Positions 1 to 10,565 are shown, numbered from the stretch's first letter. The stretch is 64,000 nt of DNA from Cepaea nemoralis (GCA_014155875.1 JACEFZ010016112.1:660340-724339); one strand, 5' to 3'. Program-made: numbers and translations. The notes: generated by a model from the sequence alone, not told the origin.

Positions 1-742
1 CTCAAATAGGTGGACCCTTTCGCTACAGTTATCTACAGGCATAAGCGTTATACTCCTCCACCTAAATCCTCCTCCCTCTCCCTGCTCCTCCTCCACCCTT
101 CTCCCTCCTCCTCCTGCCTCCTAATCCTCCCACTCCCCCTTCCTCCTCCTCCCTCTACATCCTCCTCCTCCCTCCCTCCCTTCACCTCCTCCCTCCCTCC
201 CTTCACCTCCTCCCTCCTCCTCCTTCCCCTCCCTCCTCCTCCTTCCCCTCCCTCCTCCTCCTTCCCCTCCTCCTCCTCCTCCCTCCTCCACCTCCCTCCT
301 CCACCTCCCTCTTCCTCCTCCTTCCTCCTCCTCCTTTTTCTTCTTCTGCTGCTGCTGCCGCTCCATTTACCCAAGTTAATTGTTGGGGGAAGATGTAAAG
401 ATCTTTCAAGTGCTCTTTCTATTGCTTTTGTAAGTTGGTCTTCGTTTATCTAAGGTTGTTCTAACTGCAACCAATAAATTATTAGACAGACAGACAGACA
501 GACAGACAGGACAGACAGGCAGACAGATGGGACCGGGAACTTATATGACTACTTATATGAATTAAATGAGATGCTCCTCATCAGGGGCTGGGCGAAGCCG
601 GGCCGGGTCAGACAGATAGACAGGCAGACAGACAGACAGATAGATAGTCGGGAACGGGAACGGGAGCATATATGACTATTTATATGAATTAAATGAGATA
701 CTCCCCACCAGGGACTGGGCGAAGCCGGGCCGGGTCAGCTAG
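1..742 (+). mobile_element. Helitron-like element, 3' part
   Basis: The 3' end is GGGCGAAGCCGGGCCGGGTC then AGCTAG, followed by T: a short GC-rich imperfect hairpin and a CTAG end before a T target, as Helitrons have. Upstream lie a CCTCC pyrimidine tract (60-345), an ACAG tract (484-530) and two partial copies of the terminal unit (tatatgactacttatatgaa, then a GGGC-rich end). The same order of parts recurs at 53030-54172. The 5' part is cut by the window edge. No Rep/helicase coding sequence is seen. Confidence 0.7.
60..345 (+). repeat. CCT-rich pyrimidine tract
   Basis: Almost pure C/T sequence with CCTCC periodicity. All ORFs across it are low complexity and not genes. It is part of the Helitron-like element. 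Confidence 0.9.
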
Positions 743-1163
743 TATTCAATAAATGAATATTTCTGCTTAGAAGTTGTTTTGATAGTTTTTAAGACCTATT
801 TAACTCATATTATTTTAACGTTTAAAAATGTTACCAAAATTCCTAGTTTTTGGAATCATATGCAGAAATTATTCTGTATTCTCAGGTACAAAAATACTAG
901 ACTGACACTAACAAATAAAAGAAAACATGAAAAATGTCAAAGTATAAGATGATAATATTGTCATAACAGCAGTGCAGAAGTACTGCATGGCAGTGGCAGC
1001 CAATGGAGGAAAAATAAAGAGGGGGAGGGGGAAGAGGGATAAAGAGATGGTGGAAGGAAGGAGGAGAGAGAGAGAAAGAGAGAGAAGTACTGTATAGCAG
1101 CAGCAAAAGAGAAGGGAAAAGAGAGAGAGAGAAAAAGGGAGGGAGGGAGAGACAGACAGACAC
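743..1163. other. Intron sequence with purine-rich stretch
   Basis: AT-rich unique-looking sequence to about 1010, then a purine-rich tract (GGGAGG, AGAG) to 1163. No gene signal was seen here. Confidence 0.6.
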
Positions 1164-1424
<261 letters not shown>

Positions 1425-1533
1425 CGCAGACAGAAAAATCACAGAAGTTACCAATGCTGACTGACATGCTTATTTTCTCAATAACAGTATCAAATGTAAT
1501 GTAGTCTACAGAAAGAAGAATTCTAGAAATTAC

Positions 1534-1649
1534 CTGTTTCCACCTAATGAATCCTGTAACAGCCTAGTCAGCTTTGAATCCCTGTATGGCACATGGCTTC
1601 CCCGCTTTGTTGTGTCTCCCAGTGCAGATATCACATTGCCCAAAGCAAG
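1534..1649 (-). CDS. KIF21: KIF21 motor exon H ([11 protein letters not shown])
   Basis: 116-nt exon, 38 codons plus AG of the next codon (Ser expected). It reads [20 protein letters not shown] then [18 protein letters not shown]. The acceptor is aaattattctag and the donor gtaatt. This is the helix 4 to loop L12 to helix 5 microtubule-binding surface. The intron to exon G is only 0.58 kb and holds a SINE inserted in a SINE. The next exon (expected to begin the SQTIMIACVSPS strand) is not in positions 1-1533, so the gene runs out of the window. Confidence 0.94.
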
Positions 1650-1724
1650 CTAGAATAATTTAAATAATTGTGTTTTACATTTTTTGTTTAACTAAAGAAA
1701 CATAGAAAACACATTTACTAAAAT

Positions 1725-2190
1725 CACAGGTGAAATCCCAGTGGTCATGGGTTTGACCCTCTTAGGGTCAAATTTTAAATCTTAAAAATTAACCCAGCCT
1801 AAAACAGCTATCTGGTGATGGGGATAAAGACGCACTTCATGATCCCGCACACCCACGCTCGAAACACAGCTGCGCGCGATTTGGCAGCAGTTGGTTTTTT
1901 ATGAAATGGTACGGGTATCGCTAATTCAGAAAGCAATGGCAAACTACTGAACGTAAACATGCCAAGAGGTGACAACAGCAAAAAATGCTGGTGTTGACTG
2001 CAACATCCTGTAAAGGATATGTAACTAACTTTAAAACAGCTATCAAGAAATGTATTGGGAAATAAAGGCAGCCATCATGATACTGACCACAGAGAGCTGA
2101 TTGGTCTATAGAAATATGGGTCTAGCACCACGTGCCCAGTGTGGCTAAGACGTGGAGAAAGAGTTCCTGCTGACTTTACTTACATGTGAA
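1725..2190 (+). mobile_element. SINE type A, interrupted by a SINE type B
   Basis: The outer element has a tRNA-like head remnant (box B-like gggtttgaccc) and a body including aacccagcct, gatactgaccacag and gattggtctatagaaatatg. The body recurs at 57311-57560, 18450-18660, 24030-24255, 40365-40610 and 42725-42930. It is split at 1813-2031 by another SINE. Confidence 0.8.
1813..2031 (+). mobile_element. SINE type B inserted in SINE type A
   Basis: 219-bp insertion flanked by a 13-bp direct repeat, taaaacagctatc, at 1800-1812 and 2032-2044. The body (cacagctgcgcgcgatttgg, agcaatggcaaactactgaa, tgctggtgttgactgcaaca) recurs at 14830-15050, 20165-20350, 21685-21920, 47090-47300 and 55140-55337. 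The start resembles a tRNA head with box B-like ctcgaaacac. Confidence 0.88.
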
Positions 2191-2219
2191 ATAAAGCACA
2201 CACATATACACAGTGACTA

Positions 2220-2390
<171 letters not shown>

Positions 2391-2624
2391 CTAGTCAACA
2401 AATAGATAAAATAGTATGTGTACTCTACTGGCATTGTCAATTAACAAAAGATTAATTCTTCAATCAAGCTTCCTGACAGTTACTTGTATACTTCTGCTTC
2501 CTTGTTCACACTCAGACCTCCATGTTAATTCTCTAATAAAAGCAATCGTTGGTTTCAGGTTGATAACATTACCATACTGTTTTTAAAGGTTTACAGGGAG
2601 TATTAAGGCAAGTGTGTCAACTTC

Positions 2625-2725
2625 ATTGCACCGGGTTTTATCTTATATGGCTTGGTTTATTTCCACAGGGCTGCCTACCGAAAGTGCTGCACAAAAGACA
2701 AAATCTGTAGCTCCGGGGATTAACA
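2625..2725 (-). mobile_element. SINE type D fragment
   Basis: The stretch ttcattgcaccgggttttat ... atatggcttggt ... ccacagggc matches 11755-11870 in the same orientation. It is the 3' body of the SINE whose tRNA-like head is seen at 11900-11965. Confidence 0.65.
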
Positions 2726-2737
2726 ACCCAGGAGTGC

Positions 2738-2960
2738 AGGTCAGCATGGCCGAATGGATAAGAATGCATGTTCTTAAACATTTGGAATGCTGATGCCGAG
2801 GTAAGGAGTTCAAACCCCTACACCGGACAGTTGGTCTAAAATGTTGACCTGTGGTCCTTGACTTGGGGATGTAAATTACAAGTACCTCTGAAGTTGAAGT
2901 GGGTTCACCTTATGGCAAGGGACACTGTTGATAGGGAAAGCTAATCCACACACAAAATTC
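2738..2960 (+). mobile_element. tRNA-headed SINE (type C)
   Basis: The head has a box A-like run (catggccgaatggataag) and a box B-like run (gagttcaaacccc) 55 bp later. It is followed by a non-tRNA body. The cloverleaf is not intact enough for a tRNA gene. Confidence 0.6.
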
Positions 2961-2990
2961 AGCCCAACACTACAAGAAGTGGTGTGTATG

Positions 2991-3388
2991 TGCCACATGG
3001 CGTTTAGACAGAATGACGTCATCGGAATAGGTGGTAGAAAATCATAACATCAGTAGATAGCAACGGGGGAGACGCTGTGATGGTGATTTCGAACAAGGAC
3101 GTGTTTCAAAGGATCTGTGTGAGGTGACCTCTGGACGCGATGATATGAGCGTGAGACAGCTCTGAGTCAGGAGAGGGATCTGTTGATGATGACACCGCAG
3201 TGAAGTAACCGGGCGGAAAAACCTAGAGTGGAATTACAGCGTAAATGGAATCAGTGGATCAGGGCTTCAAGCAGAGCGCAGTAGACTGGACACTCATCTG
3301 TGGATTAGTAAAGTAGATGCTGACCCCGTCTATAGGGGTCAACCTACAGGTCTGCGTGAGTTTAATGTTTGCATGTTACATCGAGGCA
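2991..3388 (+). repeat. LTR1 (internally deleted)
   Basis: 398 bp, starting tgccacatggcgtttagaca and ending acatcgaggca. Compared with LTR2 it lacks about 150 bp between gcatgt and acatcg, the part that in LTR2 holds the AATAAA signal. It carries an extra stretch of about 21 bp near 3045-3065. Confidence 0.85.
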
Positions 3389-3390
3389 TA

Positions 3391-3408
3391 TGGGGGCTCG
3401 TCCGGGAT
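3391..3408 (+). promoter_or_regulatory. tRNA-Pro primer-binding site
   Basis: TGGGGGCTCGTCCGGGAT, all 18 bases equal to the known tRNA-Pro PBS, starting 2 bp after the LTR CA end as in typical LTR retroelements. Confidence 0.9.
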
Positions 3409-3412
3409 CATA

Positions 3413-3943
3413 TGCCTCGATGTGCCTATACCGGCAACCGTCGAGGTATCAACTCGTAATAATGCAAAACAGCAACGAAGGACGAGGAATTAAACTTGCG
3501 TCCTTACCTTGAATACAATGACAATCAACGGCAAAAGTCAAGATATCAAAGCGCTACCAGAAGTTTATTCCATAGCAGACATGCGAACATTAAACTCACG
3601 CAGACCTGTAGGTTGACCCCTATAGACGGGGTCGGCACCTACTTTACTAATCCACCGATGAGTGTCCAGTCTACTGCGCTCTGCTTGAAGCCTTGATCCA
3701 CTGATTCCATTTACGCTGTAATTCCACTCTAGGTTTTTCCGCCCGGTTACTTCACTGCGGTGTCATCATCAACAGATCCCTCTCCTGACTCAGAGCTGTC
3801 TCACGCTCATATCATCGCGTCCAGAGGTCACCTCACACAGATCCTTTGAAACACATCCTTGTTCGAAATCACCATCACAGCGTCTCCCCCGATTTTCTAC
3901 CGCCTATTCCGATGACGTCATTCTGTCTAAACGCCATGTGGCA
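3413..3943 (-). repeat. LTR2, full length, inverted
   Basis: 531 bp on the minus strand, TGCCACATGG... to ...ATCGAGGCA. AATAAA lies at 3564-3569 (minus), placing R and U5 in the low-coordinate part that LTR1 lacks. Confidence 0.85.
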
Positions 3944-3994
3944 GTATGGACTACGCTTGAGTTCAAAGCGAGCAAGCGAAAAAAACAAACAAAC

Positions 3995-4112
3995 CAGGAG
4001 TCTCTGAGAAAAGTGCACTTGCAAACCAAATGAGTGTCCAGAATTGAACCTATAACTTTCTGAGCATGAGGCGGGCGGCTTAACCACTTCGCCATGGAGG
4101 CCCCTAACCATA
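3995..4112 (-). mobile_element. SINE type D, tRNA-like head
   Basis: On the minus strand it reads ggcctccatggcgaagtggt, with taagccgcc, then box B-like ggttcaattctgg. The following body has gtgcacttttctcagagact, matching the copy at 11753-11967. Several bases depart from a real tRNA. Confidence 0.7.
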
Positions 4113-4560
4113 AAGTTTTTGGTGGAATGAAATTAGTCAGTCAACAGATCATCTCCATTGCACATCGAACTATAAGTCCGTAATTGTTCAGATCCTCTCC
4201 TGTGTACAGCAACTGATGACATTAGAACTGTGTTGGTTGAATATTCTTCTCTGACATGCCGCTTGCCTACTTTCTAGTCAGTCTGACCCGTTTGACTTGA
4301 TGCAGTCTGGTCGAAGTTGCAGAATTACATCCATCCCTTGAGTCATTTACTTGTCCTGCCTCCCTGAGGGTGTTCAGAATGTCAGTTCAGAATACTGCCC
4401 ATCTACTCCCCACAGCAATAAAGCCTGCAAACCCTTCTGTTTGTTCCATTTCCTCTTACACCCTATGCCCTGATACAAAATTAAACAGATATTAGCCAGT
4501 CGTGACCTCCTCAGAGGTTCAAGTGATTGCCTTCTATCCAGCTCTTCTCAATCTTCCTTA
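4113..4560. other. Intron sequence with a dispersed repeat
   Basis: About 4165-4260 (cagatcctctcc, then cagcaactgatgaca) matches 8335-8440 and, inverted, 37915-38045. No gene was recognised in the rest. Confidence 0.5.
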
Positions 4561-4566
4561 ACATAC

Positions 4567-4938
4567 TCATGCAGTCACTGAGAAAACATGCATGAGTGAA
4601 AGTCTGGTCTCCAGCCATACTATTCCTGTTGTTACTGCCATGACCTCCATGGTTAAACTGCTCACAGTCACAGTAAAAGCCCTGCTGTCTTCCTTAACAG
4701 CTCCCCTTCCAACCTGGGTCGTGAAAACCCATGAACTCCGCATGTGCCACACCATAAACTCATCTGTGAAGATGGTTCTGTGGGAAGAATTTTCAAAACT
4801 CAGCGCCGGTAATTCTGTCTCAAATACCATCAGGCATTCTTGTCTAATGTAGAAAGAAGTACCACAACCTTCTGGTACCCATTCTTCTCCAGGTTCTATG
4901 TTCCCTAGTGAACACACCTGCTGATAACCTCTGTCCAA
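4567..4938 (-). other. Unrecognised 123-codon ORF
   Basis: Open minus-strand frame, mixed composition, starting MDRGYQQVCSLGNIEPGEEW. It has no low-complexity bias and contains several Cys and Trp. I do not recognise the family. It could be a transposon-derived remnant or chance, as the opposite strand is also open over 4592-4852. No splice sites, start context or copy elsewhere in the window supports a gene. Confidence 0.2.
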
Positions 4939-5289
4939 GATTTTTCCTTATTTTAACCTTCAACCCTTTTTTCCCTCTAAATCTCATTCTACAGTAGACG
5001 TTGGTATCGGCATTGTCTCAACAGTATGCACTTGCATGGCACATCTTTCTTCTATCCTCCATGGTTGGAAAATCAAGTAGATTGCATTGTATCTTTTGTG
5101 CACCCAAGTATGACGTGTATGGCCTCCTTCTGTACCCTTTTCAGTCTTCTCCTCCCCATCTGTGTATAGCTGAGTCAGGATTGCCAGAGCATACTCAATT
5201 GCAGAAAGTACCAGACGGACTTCTGTCAACATGGCGGTTAGGCGTTGAACAGTTAAGGCCTGTGGCGTGTTTATGCTTGTAGCTGCGGT

Positions 5290-5870
5290 TTGCAATCGCA
5301 TTTTCCTCATACTGGACTGGTAATACATGGTTCCGTTGCCCTGCTACTGAGTGAGTGAGTGGGCGATACTGTGAGCTGTGAGATTCGCATGGAATGCTTT
5401 TACATCTGTCCTGTACAGTGAACTGCATGTTCGGAACAATGGCTACCGGCTGTTGCTGAATTGACTGAGTTGCCTTTTCAGTTCATGAGTGCATTTTTCA
5501 GGAGACTCCTGGGAGTCGGCACTGAAGCTGTGGAGTTCGTGCTTTGTGCAACACTTTTGGCGGGTCGCCCTGTGGTAAAAGACTGAGCCATGTGAGAAAA
5601 CCTGGGTCAATGAGGTCTTTCTGGTGCTGGCGAGTCCATCGCGTGGTTTTCATGGATTAATTTTGTGTTGGCACTCTGGCGGCAGCATTATGCAGTGTAC
5701 GTGTGAGGGCTGTTGGATTGCCGAGACTCCTGTCTTTTCCACTTTTCACATTGGACAGTGGGGAGCATTTTGTGTGATATTCACTGGCACAGGAATGGAG
5801 CATAATGGGGATGACCCGTTGCTGTGAAGTTGGAACCTTGACTAACTAACTAAGTACCAGACAATGATAT
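5290..5870 (+). mobile_element. Dispersed repeat with (CTAA)n tail, copy 1
   Basis: Matches the minus strand of 37495-37960 over most of its length: gctgtgagattcgcatgg..., acatctgtcctg..., ggagcattttgtgtgatatt, then cactggcacaggaatggagc. It ends gactaactaactaag, and the second copy ends in the same CTAA repeats. It includes a stretch shared with SINE type D (gcatttttcaggagactcct). It looks like a long SINE or LINE 3' end. Confidence 0.75.
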
Positions 5871-6002
5871 AAGAGACAGAGGTGTTGCTGTTCGCAATTT
5901 GTAGCAGCCATCACTCTCAAAAAAGTCAAACATTTTCAAGATTGGAATGAAGTTGGCATTATGCCATATTTTTAAAAATGCATTGCTAAGTTAACCAAAC
6001 TT

Positions 6003-7511
6003 GGTTGAACATCAAGAATACAATTCAATCTACCACAGAAGAATGTCTCGGTGTGTTAACCACGCATAGAAAGAACAGATGGTTCAATCAAAAATGTGAA
6101 GAAGCAGTCATTAGGAAAAATAATGCCAAACATTTATGGTTAAATGACATCAACAACATCCAAAAGGAAGAGCAATATAGAAATGAATATAAAGAGGCTA
6201 CAAAAATAGTTACTAAATAGACTAAAACCATATTCAGAAGACATATTAGGTGACTACCAGGCGGGTTTTTGACAAAACAGATCAACAATAGATCAGATAT
6301 ATATCTTACGACAAATAGCCGAGAAAAAGTGGGAATATTAAAGAGATCTCCATAACATTTTTGTGGATTTTAAAAAGGCTTATGATAGTGTCCATTGGAA
6401 TAGTCTATGGAATACTGTGCAGGAATTTGGAATACCAAGGAAGTTAATCAACATGACCAGACTATGCATGGAAGATACTTATAATATAGTAACATATAAA
6501 GGCAGGAAATCAGACCCTTTCCAAATAACATCTGGCTTGAAACAGGGTGATGCACTATCTGGCTCTAGAGAAAGTTGTAAGGAAGGTAAAGGAGGAATAT
6601 GATATTGGAGGAACATCCAAGCTGCTTGGTTATGCAGATGATATAGATATTATAGGGGAAAATGAACAAAAGACATTGGAAATATAGACTCACTTAAAGG
6701 AAAATGCCCAACAGATTATCAACCAAGATAAGACAGAATATACGGTAATTTCAAGAGAAGGAATGGCTAAAAAAACTGGCCACACACAAATAGATAATAT
6801 GACTATTAAAAGAACGGAAACATACAAATACCTGGGTACAATCTTCAACTGCTCCAACATCATAAGGGAAGAAATACAAACTAGAATCAATTCTGGAAAT
6901 AAGATATACTATGCACTACAACATCTACTAAAATCAAATGCACTATCTCGTAACACCAAAATCACAATATACAAAACACTGATCAGACCAGTTGTGCTGT
7001 ATGGCTCTGAAACCTGGAGTACAACGAAAGGAGACGAAGCCTTGTTACAAAGTTTTAAGACGCATCTTTGGACCCATTAGGGATACACAAAGTGGAGAGT
7101 GGAAAAGAAGTAACAAAGACATTTATGATCTGTTTTAAGTCCCAGCTAATCACTGGTATCATGAAAGCTAATAAGACTACAATGGCTGGGGCATATAGAA
7201 AGAATGGAAGATAATAGAGAAACAAAACTCGCTTACACTCAGGAAATAAATGACTGTAGACCCCGAGGTAGACCAAAAGACGGTGGAGAGATAATATATG
7301 TACAGACCTACAATCACTTGGAATCAACGACTGGCAAGAGAAGGTCAACCAGAGAGACGAATGGAGATGGATTGTATCTGCAGCAAAGAACCTCAATGGC
7401 TCGGAATGCTGAAGAAGAAGAAGAAGAAGAAGAAGAAGAAGAAGAAGAAGAAGAAGAAGAAGAAGAAGAAGAAGAAGAAGAAGAAGAAGAAGAAGAAGAA
7501 GAAGAAGAAGA
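6003..7511 (+). pseudogene. RTE/BovB-like LINE fragment with (GAA)n tail
   Basis: The frames read as the linker after the endonuclease (RKNRWFNQKCEEAVIRKN) and then reverse transcriptase (VDFKKAYDSVHWNSLW, GLKQGDALS, YADDIDI-like). The thumb and C-terminus follow (TYKYLGTIFN, RPVVLYGSETWS). It is broken by stops, frameshifts and deletions: a short deletion follows DALS compared with the copy at 45360-46434. The 3' end is GAATGCT followed by (GAA)n at 7409-7511. Related 3' ends lie at 23423, 35751 and 45360. The exact clade is not certain. Confidence 0.85.
7409..7511 (+). repeat. (GAA)n microsatellite, LINE tail
   Basis: About 34 GAA units directly after the LINE 3' end. The poly-Glu and poly-Lys ORFs here are artefacts. 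Confidence 0.95.
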
Positions 7512-7679
7512 TTGCTATAATTTGGGCAGGACTGTAGAAGACAAATGACTTTTGTCACATACAGAAAGTATTGATGAACCTATCTTAAACTAGGCATCAT
7601 ATTTCAACCTGTTGTCCTGTTAATCTGATTTTGCTTTGATAAGAATCATTATGATAAGGGTGGTCTTTTGTTAATTTTG

Positions 7680-8125
7680 TTCTGTAAGCACTCTCTATAG
7701 AAGTTGTTGCTTTTGTATTAGGTAAATCATTTGTTGCAGACGTCTGCCCAGCTTTGTGAGTCAATCTACTTCTTCACTTCTCAGCAAGTTGCACTGAGCT
7801 GATGCCAAGTGAACTGTGAATTTGTCAAAACTGTTGGTCAAGTTTTCAGTACAGAGATCATATCATGTAGTCATCTAGCTCTAGATTTTGCAGGGCTGTT
7901 AATATTGAGAGCACATCAGTAAAATCCGACTTTTCAAAAGTTGTATTCTAAGTGCTTTTGCTGCTTGTTTCAAATCTTTTGCTTCAGCATTGGAAGTTAT
8001 AAATGTTTTCTGTGGTGACTGATGCAGAATGGATACCATTATTTAATTTGATTTCAACACTAGGCCTACAATTTTCAATTACATTAATGGCTGAGCCATC
8101 AGTGTAGATATGTGTCCAATGTTTC
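7680..8125 (-). pseudogene. LINE RNase H fragment
   Basis: The minus strand reads HIYTDGSAINVIE at the high end and later pieces resembling the D-A-K-S and SHLGI...LAEK blocks of LINE RNase H. Several stops and frameshifts. It resembles the RNase H of the element at 26943-30480. Confidence 0.6.
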
Positions 8126-8334
8126 AGGAAATGTTTGACATATTTAGTTGATATATGCTTTCTCTGTATGTTTGACTGGGTGCTTTATTGTTAATAGCTG
8201 GTATAAAGGATTTGAACTCGGGTAAATACCTATTTTTTATATACAGGGATAATCATGCTGTTTGGTATTTTTGTTGCAATTTGAATCGCCTGTTGAGAAT
8301 TGACATGTGTATTTTGTTGGCTCGTGTTAATTGG

Positions 8335-8440
8335 CCATCAGATCATCCTAACTTTAACCATTCAGTCCACAAGTGCTCAGATCCTCTCCTCAGCATCCGG
8401 TGGCTGATGACAGCAGTTCTGTGCTGGCCTACTACAAGAA
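8335..8440 (+). repeat. Dispersed repeat
   Basis: cattcagtccacaagtgctc and gatcctctcctcagcatccg recur at 4165-4260 and, inverted, at 37915-38045. The nature of the repeat is unknown. Confidence 0.5.
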
Positions 8441-8449
8441 ATAAATGAA

Positions 8450-8715
8450 AACCGTAAACTGATTAGGGAAATTAGACGTAGACAGTCACAATTTTTTGGT
8501 CATGTTATGAGAAGAAATAAACTGGAGAATTTGGTGACAACTGGCAAGCTTGAGGAGAAGAGAACAAGGGGAGAGCAGAGAAGTAAATACCTGGATGGCT
8601 TGACCATGTTGTATGGTCGAGACAAGAACACTGAGTTGATCCACAACTCTGGTGATCGAGTGAGATGGCAGAACATTACCGTCCACGCTTACCGACACGG
8701 CACATGATGATGATG
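8450..8715 (+). pseudogene. LINE 3' end with (GAT)n tail
   Basis: Reads RKLIREIRRRQSQFFGHVMR, then LENLVTTGKLEEKRTRGEQR and KYLDGLT, the typical C-terminal tail of non-LTR reverse transcriptases. It ends in gatgatgatgat. The minus-strand copy at 13560-14210 has the same 3' end and tail. Confidence 0.8.
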
Positions 8716-9170
8716 ATGACTATCCTTTGGCTCGCTACATAGTGCTCTTGTCTGGCTTCACCCCTTTTGACTTCTTGTTAATGCAGTTTATGTGACTGAT
8801 CTACCTACCATAATGTTGTTTACTCTTTGGTGATTGGGGTAGTACTTGCTAGTTGTTTGTGTTAATTAGATTACTTTCTTTCAGATCCTGAGTTAAATAT
8901 TCTTGCTTTTGGTCTGCATTTTGTTTTGTTTTTCTTGTTTGTTAAGACTTTGGTAAAAACATTTGTCTGTATCTTTGTGCTTTTTTCCTTTTGTTGAACT
9001 TTGTGTTTTTGTTGGACTTGAGTTTGTTGTGTGTGACTAAACTCTGCAAGATCACAATCTGTCCTATAGGTCATGGTATCTTTCATGATCAAACCATTAT
9101 GCAATGAATATTTTTTTTCATCACAATGTGAAGTAATAACTGTTCTATGATGTAATGGAAGGGTGAACAT
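8716..9170. other. AT-rich intron sequence
   Basis: T-rich, with no recognisable gene or repeat. Confidence 0.5.
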
Positions 9171-9620
9171 GATGGACAATGAACAATGAAATGATTAAAA
9201 AAACTAAAGGCAATGGGCAGTGGAGATGTGGGTTTTGAGAATGTTGAAATATCAAGGACGGAGAAGAAAGTAAACACTTATATGGGGAAATACTAGCCAA
9301 GAAATGCAGAGAATGACAAAGAAATATTTATGTGAAAAGCTTAACAGATGGGAAATAGACTACAATATAGACAACACCAATTTCTGAAAGAAAATGATGG
9401 ACAATGAACAATGAAATGATTAAAAAAACTAAAGGCAATGGGCAGTGGAGATGTGGGTTTTGAGAATGTTGAAATATGAAGGACGGAGAAGAAAGTAAAC
9501 ACTTATATGGGGAAATACTAGCCAAGAAATGCAGAGAATGACAAAGAAATATTTATGTGAAAAGCTTAACAGATGGGAAATAGACTACAATATAGACAAC
9601 ACCAATTTCTGAAAGAAAAC
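9171..9620 (+). repeat. Two tandem 225-bp units
   Basis: gatggacaatgaacaatgaa starts at 9171 and again at 9396. The two units differ by only a base or two, so the duplication is recent. No coding content. Confidence 0.95.
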
Positions 9621-9767
9621 AAAATCACATGGCAGAGATGATTGGAGTCATTACTGCTGATGTCTGCTCAAAGCCAGGCACCTGAGGAAAAAAACAAAAC
9701 AGACAAAACCGGACATAGTTTCATAAGCAAAGCTTTCTCATCCATCACAAAGTTACTAGACCCTCAC

Positions 9768-9896
9768 CTCATCTTTGACCATCCGATGCTGTCGCACATG
9801 AAGGGTAAATATAGCATGAGATCTGGATGATGAAACATTCATATTGGTTGAGGCTGTTGCTCGAGACAAAGCGCCAGATTTGAGACACTGGAGAGT
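9768..9896 (-). CDS. KIF21: KIF21 motor exon F (switch I, SSRSH)
   Basis: 129-nt exon, 43 codons, phase 0. It reads [20 protein letters not shown], then [23 protein letters not shown]. The acceptor is gactttcag and the donor gtgagg. NxxSSRSH is the switch I nucleotide-sensing motif of kinesins and is intact. Human KIF21A has MQCLKLGALSRTTASTQMN in the same place. The C-terminal [10 protein letters not shown] begins the loop that differs between KIF21 proteins and continues into exon G. Confidence 0.93.
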
Positions 9897-9899
9897 CTG

Positions 9900-10317
9900 A
9901 AAGTCAGCATATGGTCAATGTCAAACTGCTTGAAACTAATAAAATATAATTTGTCGCAACCATCACCATCATCATCCATTGCCATCACCGCAGAGACAAA
10001 GGCTGTAACAAACCTCAATACTTCCTGTCTTACGTCTTAATGATGCGCTCATATGGTGGACCTGTTGATCTACTAATGTTATCTAGCAACATGTAGCAAT
10101 ATTTATCTAGTGTACTACTTGAGCTCTCTCTCATCCCCCAGCACATACTTCAACAAGGAGATGTGTCTTTTTATGTAGCTGAAATATTATAAATCTATTC
10201 ACTTAAATCTAATCTAGTAATGTATTCTTCAGTTCCAGTTGTTGAACACTTCTATTTGCTTCTGACGCTGTGAGAGTGCTCCTATTAATTGATATAAGCA
10301 TATGTCAAAAGCCTCCT
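9900..10317. other. Intron sequence
   Basis: A short CAT-rich stretch near 9960-9990 and otherwise nothing recognised. Confidence 0.5.
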
Positions 10318-10565
10318 CTCTGGGTTGGAGTCAGTTGACAATGAAATAGCTAGATCCCCTGGAGAAAACATGACCCCTATGCCTAATCCCAGCCAGTATG
10401 TATGTGCTTTGCTGAATTATGACCTGATTATATTCTAACAGGCCTGTCTGTAGATATGAAATTCCATTACAGGTCTTGCATACTCTACTAGTTTCTAAGC
10501 TCAGAGAGAGAAAGAAGAACTCTGCAAAAATAGTCCCCACGGAGATGGTACTTTAGTATCTAGGA
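10318..10565 (+). repeat. Dispersed repeat F, copy 1
   Basis: ttggagtcagttgacaatga, tgctgaattatgacctg and cccacggagatggta align with 61845-62095 in the same orientation. It is about 240 bp and of unknown class. Confidence 0.75.

Larger units (their letters stand above)
2986..3948 (+). mobile_element. Palindromic LTR element: two facing LTRs around one PBS, with 5-bp TSD
   Basis: LTR1 is 2991-3388 in plus orientation and LTR2 is 3413-3943 in minus orientation. Both have TG...CA ends and are nearly identical where they align. Between them, 2 bp after the CA of LTR1, lies TGGGGGCTCGTCCGGGAT (3391-3408), the primer-binding site matching the 3' end of tRNA-Pro. The outer edges are flanked by direct repeats gtatg at 2986-2990 and 3944-3948, so the whole palindrome seems to have integrated as one unit. 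No gag or pol is present. Confidence 0.85.

Noticed and set aside
2740..2830. tRNA gene (also 4070-4110, 11900-11965, 24190-24250, 57311-57370)
   Set aside because: Boxes A and B are present but the stems do not pair fully. The same bodies follow in several places, so these are SINE heads.
3391..3408. Evidence for an endogenous gammaretrovirus
   Set aside because: The tRNA-Pro PBS is used by many LTR elements. There is no gag, pol or env sequence, so only an LTR retroelement can be claimed.
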